Positions 20,290 through 30,835 of a stretch of DNA of 64,000 nt are shown here, piece by piece. The notes under the pieces are model-generated. The model was given only the letters and a program-made list of their open reading frames with translations. It was not told where the DNA came from and did not search any database. Every line of letters starts with the position of its first letter. Within the stretch, counting starts at the first letter, position 1. The DNA is from Cladophialophora immunda (Eukaryota > Ascomycota > Eurotiomycetes > Chaetothyriales > Herpotrichiellaceae), in NCBI RefSeq assembly GCF_000835495.1, contig NW_015622546.1, positions 870,883 through 934,882 of the forward strand. Reading direction: 5' to 3'. The position numbers were made by a program, and so were the translations under genes.

Positions 20290-23122
20290 ACCTTCTTGCT
20301 GGTCACCTTCGTATAGCCACCCTCCACATATCCAGCGATGCACTCGGACCTGGCGGCCCGCCGTAGCGACCTCCATCCCAGCATCCCACAAATTTAAGAA
20401 GGGGCCCGCACAAATGGCACGGTTACTGTTAATCATTTTCCCTTTCTCCGGCAAGCGTTGTGCTCGTTGCTTCAGCCTGATTGACACCCTGTGGGCTTTC
20501 TCATGCAGCTAGAATGCAGCTAGAAACACGGCAGATTTTGGTGGATTGCTTCCGCCCGCTAGACCCGGACGCAAAATGACAAGTCGAGTTCACCGCTTCA
20601 TGGCTGAAACTCGAAAGGCTGCGAGATGGAGAACATCGCAATCCGGTCTCTCGAGCAACAGACTGCTGTTCGAAAGCGCAGGAGACAAAATATTGCTGCT
20701 CCGGCGGTGTTGCTGATTAGCCACGCAAACTACGAACATCTGCCGTTCGGCGGCAAAGCTGCGTCGACAACACTCGGGGTACCTCGGATGGATCGAGTCG
20801 AAACACCTCTCCGGCCGTCGATCTAAAACGTCGAGGCAACAATAGTAACAATAATACCAAAGGGCCACAGCTCAATAATCCGAGGATGTGTCGCACGATT
20901 CGTCGACAAGACCTTCTGTGACACGTTTCGCATCCTATTATCTGTCCTTCACCTCCGCAACCTCAAGCCATCACACCTAGAGCATGGCTCGCAGCGTTTG
21001 CATTCCACCCCGATTGGCTTCATGTGCTGGGAGCAGAAAGATAGCCCCATCCCTTTCGACAGACCCAGTCAACCATGTGGCGGTGGGAAGTTGCCGGCTG
21101 GTGTGGTCGGGCCGCCGTTAAAGTCAAATTACGCCACATGCAGAGCTCCTCCGTGCCTACGCAAAATTATTCTCCAAAGGTATGAGGGAGTTGAATTATT
21201 GCATGCCAGCACCCAGATAAGACGCCGTGCTTTCTTTTCGGCTGAGAGAATTACAGTGATCTTCACCCGACAAAGGCGGACATTCACGACCGCAACTCGC
21301 ATACACAATGACCTCGGCATTAAAATGGTGGCCCCCTTGAAATTGAGATCGCATTCGACTTGGAAAAGGGCTAAAAGAAGTAGACCATCCCAGCGGAACC
21401 CAAACCGGAAAATAGGCTGGAGGGAGGGATTGTCAATGAACTTCTCCCTTGGCAAGCCTCGGGGAAGTCATCTTAGGTCGACCGTCGTCGCCCATGTGTC
21501 GTCCTAGCTCGGCTCCCTCCAATTCCACCATCTTGGTCTCGGAAATTATCTTGTCAGCCTTGCGCATTGGGTATAGTCCCTGAAGCCCTGTACTTGTGCC
21601 TCCAGCGCCCACTTGCCGCGGGTCCGCAATGATCCCACCTTCCTGTTGATTGTCGATTGGCGTTCCATGATCAGTTTGAAGGGTCCAGTAGTTATCAACT
21701 TGTCGTGCCGAGACATCGTCGCAAGGACGACTACCTGGAGACCAGCTCCTTTACCATCCTCTCCATCAGAAGGGTCAGGCTAAGACGCCTTCCCAAGCTT
21801 CCGAGAAGGCTTCACATGACCGGGTCTTGACCAAGCCGCCGGGTCGCAATGGTCCACGCCTGCACAGTGGAGGCATTGTGAAACAGCATCAATATTCGGT
21901 TTCGATCATTCGTCTGATCTGTCTAGTGCCGGTTTCGGAAAGCACACAACGTCTCCATTCGCTCTGTCTGTTGAGTAACCATCTAGTCATTGGTTACGAT
22001 GAAGGTAATTTGGAATGCCCAATGTACCCGCTGGGTGCCTGACAGCATTAAATCTGCGGCCAAAGTACTCACTGGTGACTTTTGACACTTCTGGATGAGG
22101 TTCGTTGGGAATGGCACTCAACAGATTTTGCAGTCCTGCTCTTTCTTGCCTTACCCGAGACAAAGCTGACTAGCTTAAATCGAAAGTGCAACTGCACCGA
22201 CTGCTTGCATAGAATTTGCCTCATCGACGTCTATCCATCGACGTTACGCCGGCAAGGTGATCCACGAACGGACCCGATCGCGGACTGAGAGGCGGGCTAT
22301 TGACCAGAGGTTTTCACCGATTGAGCCCTATCTGACTGCTCAATACCAACTCGACCGACGATATCTCCCACCAAGATATGCTCAGCCCGAACGTCTGTTG
22401 CTTCAGGACACGGGAAACAAACACAGAGGTTCCACGCCAACTCAGGGGCCTTCGTCGTCGATGATAACCACTACCCCGATCTTCTCACGACACACTGAAC
22501 GTTCAAAAAGAGGAGCGAGGAGGAAAAGACTGTTCCTACGTCTAGAGCCCAGGACCTCAACTGGTGCATGGGTGGAATCTTCCCACACGTCCCCGATGGA
22601 AGCGCGAAGCCCCAGCAAACCCTTCCTTTCCACTATGAGCTTGCTCTTCTGCTCACGTAGAATGAGGAAGAGCATGATCTTGATATGATGGCACTGGTGA
22701 ACGAGACATCACCGTCACTTGTCCCAAGATCACGTAGAAGACCCCATCTCCATACCTCCATAGGTGTCTTGATGCAATGACTTCGCCCCCTTCGATTGGG
22801 GAGCAAGGCACTACTGAAATGCGAACACCTGCTCTTACTATACAGTCACGGGATGATATGCATGAATAGAGTTGATGTTGGCGTCGGTGTTGGTAATGGA
22901 CCTATCACCACTATGAACATGCCGATCGTGCAGAATCTCACACCCGGATGTTGTGGCCAGCTAATAGCTACCACAAGTGATGGTGTCTTTGCAGCCAGCA
23001 AGTCTCGTTGCCAATACAGACAGCGGTAGCTCCGGAGAGTGCTTGAATAGTAACATGATGCCTCTCATGGTGCTTGCGTATTCATCTCTCAAGACTTCGT
23101 TCATCCCACCTCCAGGCGATAT

Positions 23123-25651
23123 TCACTTGATCCCCCTTCCCACAAGCCCGTTAGTCGTTTCGCCCTTGTGATATTTCTTCCTGTCACCAGGACAGTACCA
23201 TTTCACGGTACGGGGAGGCAATTCCACCAGAGATACACATTCCATGTGGAACCATTGACCGTAGTCACACTAGACAGACAGCACAAGTCAGCTAGGCCCT
23301 CAAAGATGGGAAATCAAACAGCGCAAAAAGGGAGCGCAGGATTTGTTGGGGCAAGGAATTAAACATGCCTTCTCGTCCATCTCACAGCATATCATCTCCC
23401 CCCAACTGACATCGCCACAGAGACAATATCGCTCCTCGTCTGGATCCACAATTTCTTGCCTTCCATCAACGTCGATCCTGATCTGGGGTATCTGCGCTGT
23501 GGACGACGTCTTCTTGGCCGGCTTGGTCTTGCGCTTGCTCACGCTGACAGCAGCGCCTCCATCTTGACTCGACTGCGTCACCATCCCCGGCGCGTCTCTT
23601 TTGCTACGGTGGCTCGCTGCTGTGGGAACTGTGGCGATCGCTTTCGGACTCGGTCCTTGTGCTTCTTTTTCGGCGGGTGTCTTCTGCCCTCCTGCGAGAG
23701 AAGGTGTCATGGATGCCCGTCGGCTAGATCTTGCAGCAGACAACTGAGGCTCCACAGAAGCGGCGCCGGAGCGTCGTGAGGGAGGTCGAGAGGATGTTGC
23801 TGTTGATGCTGGCGGCGTACCCTCTGGTTTTGGTGCGACTGAGCTGCGCTGGACACTGGCAGCACGGGTCGTCGGTGCAGGGGTTGGTGTCTTGCTTGCA
23901 CTCGCAGAAGCTACTCCCGGGGTTGGAGCTGCAACCGCAGCAGCCACATTGAGTTTCAGTGGAATTTTGATGGATCCTGTACTGATGGAAGGAGGAGGTT
24001 CGCTGCTCGTAGCGGCAGGGGATGTAGGAGCTGCGACTGGGATGGGACTGGCCGCAAGAGGCGACGGCTTAGGCGCAATCTTTTGCTTTTTCCTTGCCGC
24101 TTCTGGCTCTGCTGACGGGGAGACCGATGAGGTTGGCGTGTCCTCTGCTTTTCGCTTCTTGGACGTCTTTTCTGTACCCTTTTTCCCTGTCGTAGTTGGC
24201 CGGTTAGCGATCGGGGTACTGGCACTTCGGCTTAGCGACGCAAGGGCTGAGGTGAATGGAGTTGTGAACAGAGTGCGAAACTTGGAGCCAATATCTCCTA
24301 GTCTTCGGGCGGCAAGTTCAGCCTCTTGGGCTGCGAGTGCTGCTTGCGACCGCGCAGGATCAGGCTTCTTCTCTTTCTTTTCATTTTTCTTTGATGATTT
24401 GCTTTTTGGGGCAGGCGTCCCACTGGCGGCAGCGGTGGTGGCAGCGGTGGTGGCAACGGTAGCGGCAGCGGCAGACTCTTCAGACTTCTCCAGAGCCTCG
24501 GGCTCTGGCGCTGGCGCTGGCGCTGGGACGTCCACCTCCTCAACCTTTCCCACTGTCTCCGACGTGTCTGGCTTTTCCACGCTTTCAACTTGATCAAGAT
24601 TTTCCGGCTTGTCAGGCCTCTCAGCTTTCGGGGTCAATTTTTCGATGCTATCGATGTCGATGAACCTGGTCCCATTCGCCTGGGCTTCTGCCTTTGCCCG
24701 GTAGTAATTGTCCCAACCTCTGCCACGGTCTGCCAATTCGCGTCTGATCATAACATCGCTAGGCTCCCAAGCATGGTTTTTCTTCATCTTCTTCCGAAGC
24801 TTGTACATCTCGAACTCAGTCAGGTGCGTCCACGGTCTCCACTTGCTTCCGATCTCAGCATCTTCAGGCGGAGGGGTTGGCTTGTGGTAAGGCTCAGTTG
24901 CTTCTCGAGATTCACGAGTCTTTTCGTCAAGTGGCGGAGGTCTTTGTTTCGAGTTCTTTGGTGGTGCCGATGGCTTAGGTTGTTTGAGCTTGAGAACTGG
25001 GCGTGGAGGTGAAGGTGGTGGAGATTCCCAATCCGAGACTTCAGTACTTGCGATGGGGGAGTCGGGATCGAACGGTGGCATGACATCTCCGGGGACAGTG
25101 ACACGGCGGCCACGGGGTCTTTTGAGGATTGCAGAGGCGACGGCATTGCCACGAGGGGGGTGTAGGGTCAGTCTCGTCGACGCACCAGCATCAATCTTTC
25201 TTCCGCTCCGAGACCGCTTGACCTGCGTGGAGGGTGTTGGCTGAGGAGTTGGATCCCGCGATGGAGGCTTTGGTATGGCATTCAATTTGGCGATGATGCT
25301 TTTCAATCTGTTCTGATGTCGATCCACGACGTCGAACATACGACAGGCTTCTGCATACGCAGATTCCCGAGCGTTCAGGGCTTGATCCAGACTCGTGGAT
25401 ATTTGACCGCGGAGTTCTTGGGCATTCGGGCGGGAGGGAGGCGCAAGGTTTGGGAGAGAGCCATAGAGCTTGGTGAGGTTATGGAGCACTAGAGAATTGT
25501 TTAGATAAGTGTCATCGAGGCCGCGGATGAGGGTCAGAGAGCGAATGAGATCGGAAGGGAGATATTCAGTATAGTCGAGGAAATCCGTCACGGCAGCCTG
25601 CGCGTCAGGGTCGACAGCGCGGTCGCTAGCGATCTCTGCCATCGTCGGCAT
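23123..25651 (-). CDS. ING-family protein with C-terminal PHD finger
   Basis: A two-exon gene of 809 residues (25651-23369, 23269-23123). ING proteins are subunits of histone acetyltransferase or deacetylase complexes, and their PHD finger reads H3K4 methylation. The N-terminal ING helices run over residues 20-125 (FLDYTEYLPSDLIRSL, LSNSLVLHNLTKLYG-like segment). A very long Pro/Ser/Ala/Lys-rich linker follows, with basic patches including TSKKRKAEDTP as a likely nuclear signal. The PHD finger is split by the intron: YCLCGDVSWGEMICCEMDEK in exon 1, then CDYGQWFHMEC and KWYCPGD in exon 2. The ligands therefore exist only after splicing. The intron (23270-23368) has a GC donor, AAG|GCATGT, with acceptor TCTAG; no GT donor in the right phase keeps the PHD finger. 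The linker makes it much longer than yeast Yng1/Yng2. Confidence 0.9.
23270..23368 (-). other. GC-AG intron splitting the PHD finger
   Basis: A 99-bp phase-0 intron with donor AAG|GCATGT and acceptor GTCTAG. Retention would remove the second half of the zinc ligands and end the protein after about 20 unrelated residues. Confidence 0.75.
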
Positions 25652-26476
25652 CGAGGCCAGGTGAACTGCTATTGTAGCCGGCGCATCGGAGGGACAATCA
25701 GGACCAGAAGCGATAACGATGGGTACAGAGTAGATCGGCAGGTTCTTTGCTGAAGGTCCAAGGTAGGAGTCGCAACGTCAATTCATGTCTCGGAGAATGA
25801 TTCGTTTTTGCGGTGAAACCGTGAGAGATACGGGCGGCTTCTTTCCTGTGTCGTTGGTGCAGGTGTACATCCCACCAAAGACTTGCCGCAGTCGAACGCG
25901 TATGTCAAGTTGTATCGCCATCGCGGCGAAGGCGGTGAAAGGCGGCAATATTTTGATAGAGTCACGTGGATAGCCAGAATGGAAACAGTCCCGACCTCCG
26001 CCTTGAGAATGCAGTTCAGCCTCGTTGTCAATCGGAACGGCACCAAGCACATCTTCACTTAATTCTTCCCTTTACTTCAGGAATCGAACGACAGTAGAAA
26101 AGCAGCGGGGATAACAAGCCTGCGAAGCGCAACAAAGCTGAAATGAACCCCTTCCGTCTTTCACAAGGTTTCAAGACAGACTGTCACGAGTCTTTCATGG
26201 TTTGATGTCTCTCAGTCCTCACTTCAACTTCTCTATCTTCTTGCGTTTTCGTAAAGTTGCCATCTATCTGTCTGCTTGCATGCCTTCTTCCTGTGCCATG
26301 CTTCATGCTACAGAATAAAGGCTAGAACCACAGAAGCCAACACCACTCCTTACTGCTAATCCAACTCTGTCCACCACTCTTTCCCCCATCCACACTACTA
26401 GGACACCGCTTTATCTCTGCAGTTCCTTGTGTTTGAACATTACGCACCATTGAACTGCAAGAGAGGTTGAGGCAAG
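25652..26476. other. Divergent promoter region between the ING gene and the Gfd2-like gene
   Basis: Pyrimidine-rich tracts precede the plus-strand gene (about 26330-26430), typical of fungal promoters. No coding frame is supported. Confidence 0.45.
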
Positions 26477-28991
26477 ATGGCCAGCACTACCCCTCAAGAT
26501 CGATTGAACAAATTGTTCTCCAACCAAGCGCTTCCACCTGCTCCAACTCTTGGTCAACCTCACTTCTCCGAAAAAGAGCTCGAACTAAGAGAAGCGAGAG
26601 ACCAACAGTATGGGAAGGTCCCTGCAACTGTTCAATATCCAAGAGAGGCCAATGCGGCAAAAAAACAACAACCGCAAAGAGATATCCTCATTCTTACCAG
26701 CTCCGACGACGACGACGATTATGTCTCCGCCTTCAAGCAGAAGCCTTCCATGAAATCCGCTCCGAAGAAATCACAGCCAAAACCAAGCGCCAGACGTGCA
26801 CCCAATGGAAGTGAAAGTTCCAAGGATGCTGTTCTCGACTCCAATGAGCCTCTTCGGTACTTCGCGAAGGGGAAGGTCTCCAAGCGCATATCTTCGAGGC
26901 CCGTGATGGAATATTCTGGCTCTGACAACGATGAGCTTCCGAAAAAAGACAAGAGAGGGAATCCGGTCGCAGGACATTTCTGTCAATTCATCCTTGCTGC
27001 AAAATTCCCATACAAATACATGAACGATGTCAATGATCGCGTCTCGCGCCACTTTTTTGCGGGCAATAAATTCTACAACCGGACCTGGGATATGTAAGTT
27101 TTGACCTGTTGGCGATCCCGCCAATTCCCTGGTAAAAACAAAACACATTGATCGCGGGTTTGTTGCTAACGCTTGAGCTAGCCACTACCTGCATCCTCCA
27201 CTAAGCTTGAGCGCGAAACCGATCATCCTCGTTCCACATGCACAGGTTCAGGAACTCATTACGGAAATTGGCCAGGCCTTCAAAATCCCGGTGTCAGTAC
27301 CACCATTCCCGTTTACTCTCACATTTTACGAGGACGGGACCCCCAAACCTCAATGTTTGGGCGTGTCATGCTCCAAGGAAGAAGCCCAAGAGATACAGAA
27401 CAACGTTCCTGGCGTTCCCCCTGACCACGGTGAATGCCCAGATGATGCCTCAAATGAAACCAAACAGCTCTTTGAAGACTTCAAGCACAAGTGCCAATCT
27501 GCCATCGTGGCGGTGGGCAAGAGCAAAGGCGGACGAGGCAAAAAGAAGGGAGCAGATGACCGTTTGATTGCAATAAGAGATTGGTATGTGCAGTTGAGAA
27601 GAGCTCAGCGCTACATGGGCTTGCGTCAGAAGACTGGCCAGATTCAATACCCAGACCCAAGCTTGCCATGGGATGCACAGGAGCAATTCCGCCTGCAACA
27701 GCTGAAGAGCGCCCATTTTATTTTGGATCCGCTCGACCTCAGTGCTCCAGCTCCATACCCTTTTGAAGCAGAAACAGTTATCATTGCGGTTGATATCGAG
27801 GCATATGAAAGAGCACACAACCTGATCACAGAGATTGGTATCAGCACTCTGGACACACTCGACCTTGTCAACATGCCTCCAGGTCCAAACGGTAAGAATT
27901 GGACGGACCAAATCCGTTCTCGACACTTCAGAATCAGTGGGAGAGAGCATCTAGTCAACAAAGATTTCTGCATTGGAGATCCGACTTCATTCCAATTTGG
28001 CAAGTCAGAATGGGTCGACCTCAAAGATTCCGGAACCAAAGTGGACAGCTGCTTTGAGTGGCCTTTCTCTGTGGATTACAAACACCCTAGCCTGGTAGAT
28101 CCCTGGAGCGTCGAGCCAGCAAACCCCGTAAAAGAGAACGACGTCTGCGAAACAACTTCTAGCGATTTTGGAGGGGTCAGCACGGGCCCGACTAACGCTG
28201 AACAAGAGGCTGCGAACAGAGCAGCTGTTACCAGCGTATTGTATGGTATTGGTGATCAGGAAGCCATCAAACATGCTGTCACACTTGCCAAAACAAAAGG
28301 GCCAGGCCCAGAAGCTCTGCAGCGTGGACCAAAGGAGCGTAAAATTATTCTGGTCGGGCACGATATTGCGAATGAGCTCGCGTACTTAAAAGATCTCGGA
28401 TCCAAAATCTTCACACCCTCTCGAGCCACCTATCCCATTGCCGCCATGGATATTATGGCCAATGGAGAAGACTGTTCCCAAACATTGGCCTCCATCATCG
28501 ATGCACTTGACACGGCACCATTGTATCGGATACTGAAGGAAGAGACCCAGAACCGTAACCTTGCTTCGGTTTTGGGAGACTTAGGCCTTCCATGCTACTT
28601 CCCTCACAACGGCGGGAATGACGCACGATATACACTGGAAGCGCTGGTAGCAATGCTGATCAAGGCACGATTGAATCACGATAAGGAGCAGAAGAAAGAT
28701 GAAGAAGCAGAAAGATGGCACAAATCGGTGCGGAACGACAGTTGTAATCAAGGCCTGGCTGCGAATGACGACCCTTCGGCTACGTCTGGCAACTCAGGAC
28801 AGCCATACACTCCAGACGGTGGCCAGCGGAAGACAGAAAATCTCGATGCTTTTAAGGCTGCCACCCTGGCTTCTTCAGGGTCTGGAGTATCCCCTCGACG
28901 CCAGAGAGACGAGGATATTGTTACTGTTGTGGAAAGATTGAAGTTGGACCCGACCATCGATGAGGAATACCCAAAGCTTCGCTTCCACTAG
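26477..28991 (+). CDS. Gfd2/YDR514C-type protein with DEDDh exonuclease-like domain
   Basis: A two-exon gene of 808 residues (26477-27093, 27182-28991; 88-bp intron with GTAAGT donor, GCTAAC branch and CTAG acceptor). The N-terminal 200 residues are charged and low in complexity. The C-terminal half has an RNase H-fold DEDDh pattern: VDIEAYERAH (D and E of motif I), RHFRISGREHLVNK, GHDIANELAYLKDLG (motif II), the block around DIMANGEDCSQTL, and FPHNGGNDARYTLEAL with histidine and aspartate as in motif III. The family includes yeast Gfd2 and YDR514C, linked to mRNA export and tRNA or mitochondrial roles; a nuclease role for this protein is inferred from the intact acidic residues. The glycine/lysine-rich tract near KGGRGKKKGAD may bind nucleic acid. 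Confidence 0.88.
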
Positions 28992-29542
28992 GTACTGGGT
29001 GGCAACTGATGAAGCTGTCATGTGGCCACAGCCTTGGAGGCTAGATGCATTGCTTGACTCAGCTCTCCTTTCATTCTTTCGGGCTTTTTGATGGATCTGG
29101 AATGCGCGGAGATTCAACGATGGGGGGATGGCGGACTCTCATCATGAAGCTATTTTTCCGCGTTACGAAGGTCACCATTACAACTGGACTTGCGAATTAT
29201 CAGGACGGCACAAAATCAGCAGAGCTGAACGGCGCCGTTAGTGGGATCGAAGGGACCTGAAGGCCCGCTCTATTTTATTGCTCTAGGGGATTGTTCAGCG
29301 ACGTCAGCTTCATCGCAAACCCGGATCGTGCTGTACCAACAGAGAAGACCTAGGTACATTCCTTTTCAAGAGCTCGAATAGTTCCGTTTGAAGAACTTGA
29401 ACCTCAACCTTCACTCCAGCTGGTATATGGTCCTTCTTACTCACACTCCTCTTATTCTAAAGTATGTAGCGCAGAGAGAACGCCGTCACATGCCATGAAA
29501 TGCCCCGGATCCAAATGCCTGCAAAATATTTGTACAGCTAGC
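28992..29542. other. Convergent 3' flanks, no gene seen
   Basis: Lies between the ends of the Gfd2-like and uS14m genes, which face each other, so it holds both 3' untranslated regions. Confidence 0.5.
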
Positions 29543-30100
29543 TCACCAACTGGCCTTCTTGACGCCCGGTATGGTCCCTTCGAGCGCATTCATGCGGAAT
29601 TGGAACTGCGGGAACATGGAATAGTTAGCCCTGATGTCTATGTCCTTTCCAGCCCGCCATTTTATCTTATATGCCCAAGGGGCAAGTCTTCCCACCTCCG
29701 ACTTGGCCTCGGGAGACATTTCGGGGACTTACCCTGCCCATCCTGAACTTCCTCAGCACACTCCGGGCCACACCTCCCATTATACACCTGTTCTTTATCT
29801 GTGTCGGCCTGGTGTAGCAGTGCATGTGTCTCAGCTCGAATTGCGCCTTTGTTCGCACCCAGTCTGGGAGTGATGTGTTCCGAACGAGGTAGCGGAGTGC
29901 TTGCCTAGAATACTCGGTTGCTTGTTAGATGAAACGGGATTGTGGATTGCCTGGAGGTAGAAATGACTAAAGGGTGGGTGAGGAGATGGGTACCTCTGCG
30001 GTTCAAATTGCTCAAAGGTCTTGCGCTTTGTGTGGTCGCGGATGATCTTGGAGTTGATGAAGCAACCTAGGTCGAGTTTCTTTGCGCGAAACTGCGCCAT
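29543..30100 (-). CDS. MRP2: Mitochondrial small-subunit ribosomal protein uS14m
   Basis: A three-exon gene of 113 residues (30100-29994, 29904-29733, 29605-29543; introns of 89 and 127 bp). The product is the mitochondrial uS14 protein of the ribosomal small-subunit head, equivalent to yeast Mrp2 (115 residues). Exon 1 encodes KLDLGCFINSKIIRDHTKRK, exon 2 the core with LPDWVRTKAQ, TQIKNRC and RSVLRKFRMGR, and exon 3 the terminal QFRMNALEGTIPGVKKASW ending in the usual Lys-Lys-x-x-Trp. The exon joins are exact in frame and the total length matches the family, so the model is well supported even though no single exon is longer than 57 codons. It shares a divergent promoter with the ABC-F gene. 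Confidence 0.95.
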
Positions 30101-30835
30101 CGCTGAAGAAGGTTTGGATCAACCGTCGAGTCTAGGTGCGCAGTTTAGAAGACTTTATGCGCGCAAGATCCAACGGTCACCGAGAACTGGGTTGCTAGAG
30201 TTAAGAGGGTTCGTTCACCTTCGCATTGGAGTTGGAAGAGTCTGCGCAGCTGCGGCGTGTCCTTGGCCTGATTGGCGGATTCGGGGGGTCACGGGTTCGC
30301 ACACAAAGGGCATTTTCTTTCAAATGACAGTCACAAATCTCTCTCGAACTCCGATGGGATTGACACTGAGCTCGCACAATTTACTCCCCTTGTCCCTCCA
30401 TAGAACAGCGTTTCGGAGTTCACAAGGCGGGCTGCAGGCTCTCTACTTGCGTGACTCATGTCTTCAATCACCCCAACCTAAACACCTCGCAGGGAGCGGC
30501 CGAGGACCACCTCCAACGTCAAGGACGCGAATGAGCTCGTTCAAATGCGCAACACGAGCTCCTCGGTGATCAGTGACTCATGCCAGTCGAATATTTGACG
30601 TCTCGCGTTCGACAAATTGGAGCTGCGCCCGCGGTCTCGACCCCAGTTTCTTTCTACCGATGCAGCCACAGAAGCTAAATCCATCCCGCCTCGGATAAAA
30701 TAGCATCCAAGGGAAAGATGGAGGAAAAGATCATATGAAGACGCGACTGACCCAACCCGACGATAAAAAGGTGCATTCTGCTCTCAATCTGATTCCCATC
30801 CCGTCAAAGCACTCTCTTCTTGCTGTTTCATTACT
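30101..30835. other. Divergent promoter of uS14m and ABC-F genes
   Basis: Separates the two start codons, 735 bp apart. Both neighbours act on ribosomes, so shared control is possible but not shown. Confidence 0.5.

Larger units (their letters stand above)
17564..23122. other. Gene-poor tract of about 5.5 kb
   Basis: No supported coding region on either strand. It holds a homopolymer G run near 18481, a CA microsatellite at 19935-19960, a palindrome at 20276-20289 and a scatter of short open frames with no motifs. It could be regulatory, an undetected non-coding RNA locus or decayed mobile DNA; I see no terminal inverted repeats or transposase fragments that would decide this. Confidence 0.45.

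Noticed and set aside
22257..22688. Open frames on both strands at 22.3-22.7 kb
   Set aside because: Both strands are open with no recognisable motif; not enough to call a gene.
23892..24593. Long plus-strand open frames inside the ING gene
   Set aside because: They are alanine/serine-rich shadows of the low-complexity Pro/Ala/Lys linker on the minus strand.
30280..30300. GGGTTCGCAC sequence resembling a tRNA B box
   Set aside because: No matching acceptor stem or A box at the right distance.
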